This document shows positions 26,624 through 35,600 of a stretch of DNA of 64,000 nucleotides, piece by piece. This DNA comes from Sipunculus nudus (taxonomy: Eukaryota > Annelida > Sipuncula > Golfingiida > Sipunculidae). Location: contig CM049309.1 of NCBI GenBank assembly GCA_026874595.1, positions 17,872,576 through 17,936,575 of the forward strand, written 5' to 3'. The position numbers and the translations under genes were made by a program. The notes beneath the pieces were generated by a model, which saw only the letters and a list, made by a program, of their open reading frames with translations, ran no database searches and was not told where the DNA came from. Positions within the stretch are counted from its first letter, which is position 1. Every line of letters starts with the position of its first letter.

Positions 26624-29600
26624 TTATTTATGGTTCCAGTGACCTTCCCTTGCTAAAAAAAAGGGGATACTTAATATGCTCCTGACCCCCCCCCCCCCCT
26701 TGTATTGACGCTGCTGAAGTTACGTTTATAAAAGATAAATGGTGACACTGTTGCTATGGTAACACTGTGCTGATCATCTAATATATAAGGAGGCAGCATC
26801 ACAGCATACAGATGTGGTCTTAAAAATTCAATGTGTTAAAAATTGATTTTAATGTTTCGTATAATATGTATGTGAATTTTATTTTTCCAGAAAAAGACGA
26901 GTTAGCGATGACGACAGTGATTTTTTGGTCAAAACACCATGGAACATGGAGTCTGATAGTACAGACGCCATCATGCAGGAGATGGGAGTGGCGATGCTCA
27001 TAGATGACGACACACCCATCGAACAGAATCAGAAACCCACGCCTCAGCCGTACACACAAGATATAATTATAATTCCAAAGGTGAGGGCATTTTCCTCATG
27101 ATCTGTTTTCTCTTTGTTTTTCCTGTGTTCTGCTATACTTTGGAAGCAGTCCTCCCATATAGTATTTTCTAAAGATTCCAAATTCCGTTTTCAGGGATAT
27201 AACTTACATGTGATTGAGGTGCTCTCAATATTGATTTAACAGCACTCCTCTGTACACTAACAAGGGTCAGCCAGCCCCTCTCTTGGTTCTGGTTGATTTT
27301 ATTGTATCAAGGGAGTGCTGTAAATAGGATATGACCTTTTTTAGGGTTCTGTGGGACATTTCAGGTGCTTATCTAGCTGAAATATCCTTTTACTAGCATA
27401 TATTTATGGATTTGGGGAAACCCTGGGATAAATTCATGCCATCAAGCAAGGTGTGACTTTTGATGACCATCAGTGCTGCTTAAGCATATAAGGTGAGAAA
27501 TGTACATCCCTTCTTTTTTGTCAATTTTATCTCTCAAAAATCCACCTGGGGGGGGGGGGGGGCACATATTGCTTGGGCTCTTATTACATCAAATGCAGTA
27601 ATATAAAACTGTTTAGATTATGTCATTTCTATAGGAATATCTGGTGAAATTTTGCCATGTTTTGTGTGTCTTAAATATATATGATTTTTCCAAATACTTA
27701 CACTTAATTACTTTGTAAGCCTAAGTTGGCAGTATATATTTGGATATTCAGTTATTCTTGTTACAGTGAATTCTTGTATATGATATATGTTTGAACTCTC
27801 AGTTTTCCAAACAGGCATTACTCAATACATATGTGATGAAACATTATGTTTTCATCCACATAGTAATATTGTATACAATACTTAATAGCATAAATAAAGT
27901 TAATGTGATGTTGTCCATATTAATTTTGACTTTGATATTAGATTGCTGTTATTCTGTTATTTAAATCAGAGTGTTGTACATTTTAATAAATACCCATAAA
28001 ACCAGCATATTTTTCTGGTTATGTAAGTTTTCTGGGTTTTTTTAAGTCATTGATTGTGCAACAAGTGTAAAGATAAGCTTTATGAATTCTTTTTCTGAAT
28101 GCTTTATCTTTGTTATTGCAGGCACCTAAAGCTTTACAAGCTGGTTTTACCTGTCAGACGGTGACTCCTACACCTGTCACGTACATAGAACCACAGGGAA
28201 CCAACATCCATAACTCGTTCTTATATAAGAGATCCCGAACAGAGGCAGGCAACTGTGGTATGTATGACCTCATCAGTGTCAGGCAGGCCCTTAAAGTCAT
28301 TAACTGAATCAATTTTGTATGTTATCTATGGTATAGTTTGTGCTAAAATAAAAATGTTCAGGTTTCAATAGAACTGAATTTCTGGGCGTATCTGATTTGA
28401 TTATCAGTTACAGTTGAACCTATCTGAAAGACCACCTGTCTAATGAGACCACCTGCAAATTAAGACCTTTATTGGCCAGTCCCTCCAGTGGTCTTATTGC
28501 ACAGGTTTCACTGTACTAACCATTGTTTTATTTTCAATATACTTATTTTACATGGATATATTTGACTCCAACAAAATCATGATTTTCTACTTAAGGGAGA
28601 TCCTGATCATGCTTATGGAGAACAGACCAATAACAAAGCTATTTTTTTATAAATGTAAAATTTTATAAAAAAAATTATAATATTAGGTAATATTAAAAAA
28701 TATATGGCAGTATAGGGGCCTGGACAGTCGAGGGTTAAAATGCTCAGCTCTCTCCCCTTGTGATCCAGGTATGATCCCCGTTGTGGCTATGAGAGTAGGT
28801 GGTAGTTGCCCATCCAAGGGTCTGTGTTTTTTAGCTCAGCTGACTGTAAGTCATCTGAGCTATAGCGATCACTCTTTGTACGGTGTCCGGCCGGCAATCT
28901 TGCCGTCCGGCCATCTGTCCGTTGACAAGGCACAAATCGTAACCGCTAGACCTGGAATCTTCTTACTTTACATCCAGAGAGGTCCATAAAAAATCTCCCT
29001 GGAAACCTGGAATTAGGTCTCTGTTACCCATATCCTTCGAGCTATGGGGCCCCAAAGTACCCTCCAGAATAGTGAAAAATTTCATACAAAAAATACAATA
29101 TCTCTTTAACTACATCACTGATGGTCATGATTTTTGGCATACATATTGATCATGAGATGTTTCATCAGTTTCTGCAGACTGGTGGCGCCACCTGTATTTT
29201 TTTATTTTTTACGAATTGTTTTCTCTATTTTTGAGGCCTTTAAAAATGTGAACATCTGTTAACAGGGAACAAATCATAAAGACTGGAAATAGAATCTTCA
29301 TTCTTTACATTCTTAGAGACCTATAAAAAGTCTCCATGGAAACCAGAAATTAGGTCTCTGTTACCCATATCCTTAGAGCTATGGGGCCCCAAAGTACCCC
29401 TCAGAATAGTCAAAAATTTCATTAAAAAAACTTCAATATCTGATTAACTTCATCACTGATCGTCATGATTTTTGGCATACATATTGATCATGAGATGTTT
29501 CATCAGTTTCTGCAGACTGGTGGCGCCACCTGTTTTTTTTTATTTTTTTACGAATTGTTTTCTCAGTTTTTGAGACCTTTAAAAAGTGAACATCTGTTAA

Positions 29601-32600
29601 CAGGGCACAAATCGTAAAGACTGGACCTGGAATCTTCATTCTTAACGTTCTGAGAGACCTATGAAAAGTCTCCATTGAAACCAGAAATTAGGTCTCTGTT
29701 ACCCATATCCTTCGAGCTATGGGGCCCCAAAGTACCCCCCAGAATAGTAAAAAATTTCATAAAAAAACTTCAATATCTGAATAACTACATCACTGATGGT
29801 CATGATTTTTGGCATACATATTGATCATGAGATGTTTCATCAGTTCCTGCAAACTGGTGGCGCCACCTGTATTTTTCAAATTTTTACAATTTTTTTTTTC
29901 TCTATTTTTGAAACCTTTAAGGATGTAGTTATCTGTCAACAGGGTTCAAATTGTAACAGCTGGACCTAGAATCTTCATTCTTAACACAGGGAGACCCATG
30001 AAAAGTCTCCATGGAAACTTGAAATAAGGTTTCTGTTACCCATATCTTTTGAGCCATGGCACTCAGAAGTACAGCTCAGAATAATGGAAAATTTGATACA
30101 AAAGCTGAAGTATCTGAACAACTAATGCAGAGATCACCATAATTGCTTGTATGGATATTGATCATGGAGTGTTAAATCAGTTTCTGAAGCCTGGTGGCAC
30201 CACATGTATTTGTTCAGGCTTTTTTTTCGAATTTTTTTCTCTATTTTTGAGACCTTTAAAGATGTGAACATCTGTTAACAGGGCACAAATCATAACAACT
30301 GGACCTAGAATCTTCATTCTTTACACACAGGGAGACCCATAAAAAATCTCCAGGGAAACCTAAAATTAGGTCTCTGTTACCCATATCCATTAAGCTGTAT
30401 GGCTCCAAAATACCCCCCAGAATAATGAAATATTTGATATAAAAAATCCAGTATCTCAATAACTACAACACTGATGCTCATGATTTTTGGCATACATATT
30501 GATGATGACGTGTTCCATCAGTTTCATCAGTGTGCCACCTCTATTTTTTTCGAATTTTTACGAATTATTTTCTCTATTTTTGAGACCTTTAAAGATGTGG
30601 TAATCTGTCAACAGGGTACAAATTGTAACAACTGGACTTAGAATCTTCATTCTGGTCATGCAAGGAGGCCCATGAAAAGTGTCTGTGGAAACCTGAAATT
30701 AGGTCTCTGTTACCCATATCCTTCAAGCTATAGGACTCCAAAGTATCCCTCAGAATAATGGAAAATTTGATACAAAAGCTTAAGTATCTGAACAGCTAAT
30801 CCAGAGACCACCATGCTTCTTTGCATGGATATTGACCATTAAGTGTTTTTATTAGTTTCTGCAGACTGGTGGAGCCACCTGTATTTTTTTAAAAGTTTAC
30901 ACAATTTTTCTCTATTTTTGAGATATATTAATACAGACACAATGTCAGCCTGTTGGTTAATCTATTTGATGCTTTAGTTTAATGGTTATATACTACCATT
31001 TAGATGATAAAATTTCCATTTGCAAATCTCTTCCCAGTCAGCTGAGCGTCATGACCCATGGGTCACTTGTTTCTGGGTCCTCCCATTTTACTCCACCTAC
31101 AAACACTACAAATGCCGTAACTTTAGCCCAGGAGAGTGCCTTGAATGGTTATAACTATTTTTATAGGTACAAAGTTAAAATATAACTGCACAGTCCAAAT
31201 AATACAGCAGTTTATATAATCAATAAAAAAGTCTCAAGAAATGTTGTTCAGTTATTTGCCTTCATTCAGTTGAGTGTATCGTTTATCTGTCTCTCCACCA
31301 GGGGGATGATGCTTTTAGTCTCATCTTTTGTCAGATTTCTTGTGAATGAGATAATTTGGAGTGCTGCCTGTTATTTGCTGAAATTTGAAACAAACTGTTT
31401 TTTTATCTTGGAAGAGATTTCAAAGTCCAAATCAGATGAAATATAAAATTTCAATGAACATCCATTTATGCTCTTCAGGTGGATTTGAACACACTTAAGG
31501 TTAAAGGATCTGAGATGTAGGGTATCATTGGAAAATGTTTAAATGGCGAACTTTGGTGAAGGATCATTTAATTTTAAAATTGGCATTAAACTGAAAAAAA
31601 GCTGTTTTATATTAAAAGTTATTGCCAGGTATGATTGACAGTATAATGTCTAGTTCTAAAAACTGATGGCAAAAGTTAGGGATGATAGCCGGTACAATGT
31701 CTGATATTCAGAATGACTAAATCAAGACAGACTGGTCAGTATAATATCAGTTTAAGTGTAATAGCTGAAGCCAGGGCATGGTCAGTATATTATATTGTTG
31801 TATTTTTCAGATCAGTGGGATAAACTTTCAGATGAGATGATTCTAACAATATTTAAATGGGTGCCAAAGCCAGTGCTCTGCCGATGTGCCCGGGTGTGTA
31901 AACGATGGAACAGACTTGCGTAAGTTTTATACTGACCTATTCTTTATCAATTGTCTTTAACCATTAAGAAGATACCATACAAACTATAATGCTCATTATC
32001 AATTGAAACTACCCAAGAACAACCAAGTCTGTTATTTGTGTCCTGACACAAATGGCAATCTATACTGATTATTTTATTATATCCTTTCACTTCTTGACGG
32101 AGGGGGGTATCTTAGCACAGAGATGAAAAAATAACAATCCATCAACTTTTCAGCAACAAGTACGTGTCCTTTTCTTTTTACACCCATGCTCCACAAGGGG
32201 CCTGGACAGATGAGTGGTTTCAAGCTTGGTTGTCTCGGCTGAAAACCCAGGTTTGATCCCCTGTGTTGCTATGAAAAAGGGTTATATTGCTCCATCCAAG
32301 GTTGATGGTTCTCTCCAGGTACTCTTGTTTCCTCAACCTCTATACACTGCTGTTGCTGTGATGCATAAACAAATTTGATTTAGCACTGTTCATATCCAGA
32401 TCCAGATATCTTTATCACCTGTCAGTAATTAATATAAGGCCATTACAATAATTTGTGGAGGAGGGTGTGATCATCGGCAAAGTGTTTCTCACGCTTCTAC
32501 TTGAAAGTTATGAGTCTCCTTACTTGTCCAGTAATACCTGGAGAAAATTAATTAAGGATAGGGGCAAATAATAAAAAAAAGAAACGCAAAGAGTAACATT

Positions 32601-35600
32601 TTATCAATTTTGGAAATATGGTGGTTCATTATCAGGTTAAATAATGAAAATTTACAAAGCATCTGATATGGGGATGCAAACCCTGCACGGAAGATTATGT
32701 TCAAAGGTTGTGCCCTGGAATGTCAGTGCACATTCCTTGGAACGGTTTTACACCAAAACGTAATCACTTGGAGAATTTAACTATACTGACATATATCTTA
32801 AATTTCAATAACATATGTTAAACCATTCTTCAGATATCTTGCACACACACTAACATTAAATTAAAGCAAGAGAAACAATATATTGAACATGTAAATTTCT
32901 GATTCTCCATTTATATAAAAAAAATCAGTTAGGCATATTATCAAGATATACAGTGTATCAGTTGAAAATATTTGAGTTTATAATTTCTGCATGTCACAGA
33001 TTTGATGAGAGTTTGTGGAGGAGGTTAGACCTTGCCAACAAGACTCTCAAAGAAGGTGTCATAGGAACCGTACTGGACAGAGGGGTAGCAGTACTGAGGT
33101 TAGCAAGGTCAGAGGTAGGTCACAGCTAAGAATTGCTTGTAAAATTATATTTGATTATAGAAAGATAAATTGACCAGTGATTAATTATTTTATGTACCTG
33201 CTATATTTTTGTGAAATCTGCTTTAGAAGTCAATATTCATGGTAAGACATTGCTAATCATTTTATCATAGAAAGTACATGACATATCTTCAGGTGTTTCA
33301 CTTCTTAGTTTCATAACAACTGGAGACCAGTGGTTGATTTAAAGATTGGCACACTCAAGTTATAAGAGTTACAGTACCAACCAGTAGGTGTCAGTGTATT
33401 ACAGGGCAGCAGTTTTATGTGTTTGTTTTAATGAATGTCAATAGTTCACAACATTTGTATAAAAGTACAAAGTGGGTTTAATGTTGCAACAATTGACAAC
33501 TAAAATTATTGCATAGAAGTGAGATCTGCCAAGAAGTGTACTGTTGGATGAAATATTTTGATTGTAATTAAGGCTTTCCAGACTTTTTGTAACTAATTTG
33601 TCTTGTTTTTCAGATGAAGACTCCATTGTATAAAGACCTAAATTCTTCACTGAACAGTTCTGTGAACTCATCAATGGGTAGTCCACCACCAAGGTAAGAA
33701 AAGTGTAATCTCTGTTATAGCATCAGTGTGAGGCCCTTTACTGGGTTGAATTCAGGGTCTTTTAAACACTAGAGAGTTATTGAATTTACAAATTACAATT
33801 CAAAGAGATTATATCATAAAAAGTTATACTTTTCACTTAAAGCGTAATGTCTGCTTTTACCAAGTCCCTTCAAATGTATGTCAGTAAATTCTTAGCATTT
33901 ACTATTGAGTTAGGCTGCTATTTACACTTTTCATCCACCTTGAAATATCAAAACATTTCAGCAAAGGTAAATCCTCATTCAGCTGGCTTATATCTTGTAT
34001 TTTTCTATAAAATGTTGATATAAATGGACAAATAAATTTAATAAAAAGTATGTTAGACCAAAGATAAGCCCCAGAAAATTCTTCAGTTAGTGCCCAGGTC
34101 CTTTTACATAATTGGCCAGGATAAAGAAAGTTTGAGGATTTCTGATCATCAGGCAGCAGTTTATTGTACTAAATAATAATATGTAGTAAAATTATAATTA
34201 ATTATTAATATAATATGTTATATGTGATAATGAATGATTGATACCTTGTAGGTTATCTAGAGTACAGTATCTAGATTTATCCATGGCAACGATAGAACCT
34301 GAGGGTCTGGAGGAGCTGCTGGCCTCGTGTCATTATGTACGAAAACTTAGTTTAGAACACTGTGAAATCAATGACCAAGTCTGCAGGTAAGTGAATGTCA
34401 CTTCTTGTTAAATTTAGTTTAGAACACTGTGAATCAACGACAAAGTCTGCAGGTAAGTGAATGTCACTTCTTGTTAAACTTAGTTTAGAACACTGTGAAA
34501 TCAATGACCAAGTCTGCAGGTATGTGAACAGTCACTTCTTGTTAAACTTAGTTTAGAACACTGTGAAATCAATGACCAAGTCTGCAGGTAAGTGAATGTC
34601 ACTTCTTGTTATAGATAGAACATTAAAATATAAATTTTATTTTTAATTGGAAAAATTGTTACTATTAGCTAATAATTCAGAATGCAAAAAGAGACCTTTC
34701 CTGTGTAAATGGAAGCTCAGTGTTATATAATGAAAATGTTGACACTATTCAAATCTACTGAACTACTCTTTTTAATTTTTGTGCCCATCTATGAAGGGAT
34801 GTATTATAGTATACCCACAGTCTGTCCTTCAGTCCGTCTGTTAACTTTTAATGTCGCTGAGATAAATTACCAGGGCTTTGATGGATTTTCACAAGACTCA
34901 ATTACTAATCAATTTTCTCACCTGAGTTCAGTTATGGAAAAAGTCTACACATTTAATTAAGATCAGAGGTCACTAGGCTACTTTGTGGTGTCGCCACAAT
35001 AACTTGCCACCAATATGATGGACTTTGATAAAACTCAACAGAAATATTAATCAATATAATATCTTGCCCTAGTTTGATTTACACCGAAATCCATGTGCAA
35101 ATAATGGGGTCAGAGGTCACTAGACTTTGGCAGTGCAATGGTGACTTACCAAAAATCTGATGGATTTTCATGAAACCAATAGTTACTCACCTGAATTACA
35201 TTCTAAGCAAAATTCACACATATTTAATAAGGTCAGAGGTCACAAGATATGTGACAGGCATATTATGCACCATTTACGGTGCTCTTGTTATATATTTTGA
35301 CATTTTTAAAATATGAGTAAGCAGAAAAACTGATGAAACTGTCATGCACATATAAATTAAGACTCCCATTGTGACGGTGGTAATCATTCAATAAAATTCT
35401 TGTGTTATTAAAGATACTTAATGGTGCACATACCAGGTCCATATTTTATCATCTTCTATGTAATAAGGGACTTCTGCAATAACATTTAAGATGTGTCATA
35501 CTGGATTTAGTTTTAAACAATTATCAAGGGATTCTGGATAGTTATCAGGGAAAATGATCCAATTAGATGAACAAGAATTGCTTGGTAGTGGACTAGTGAG

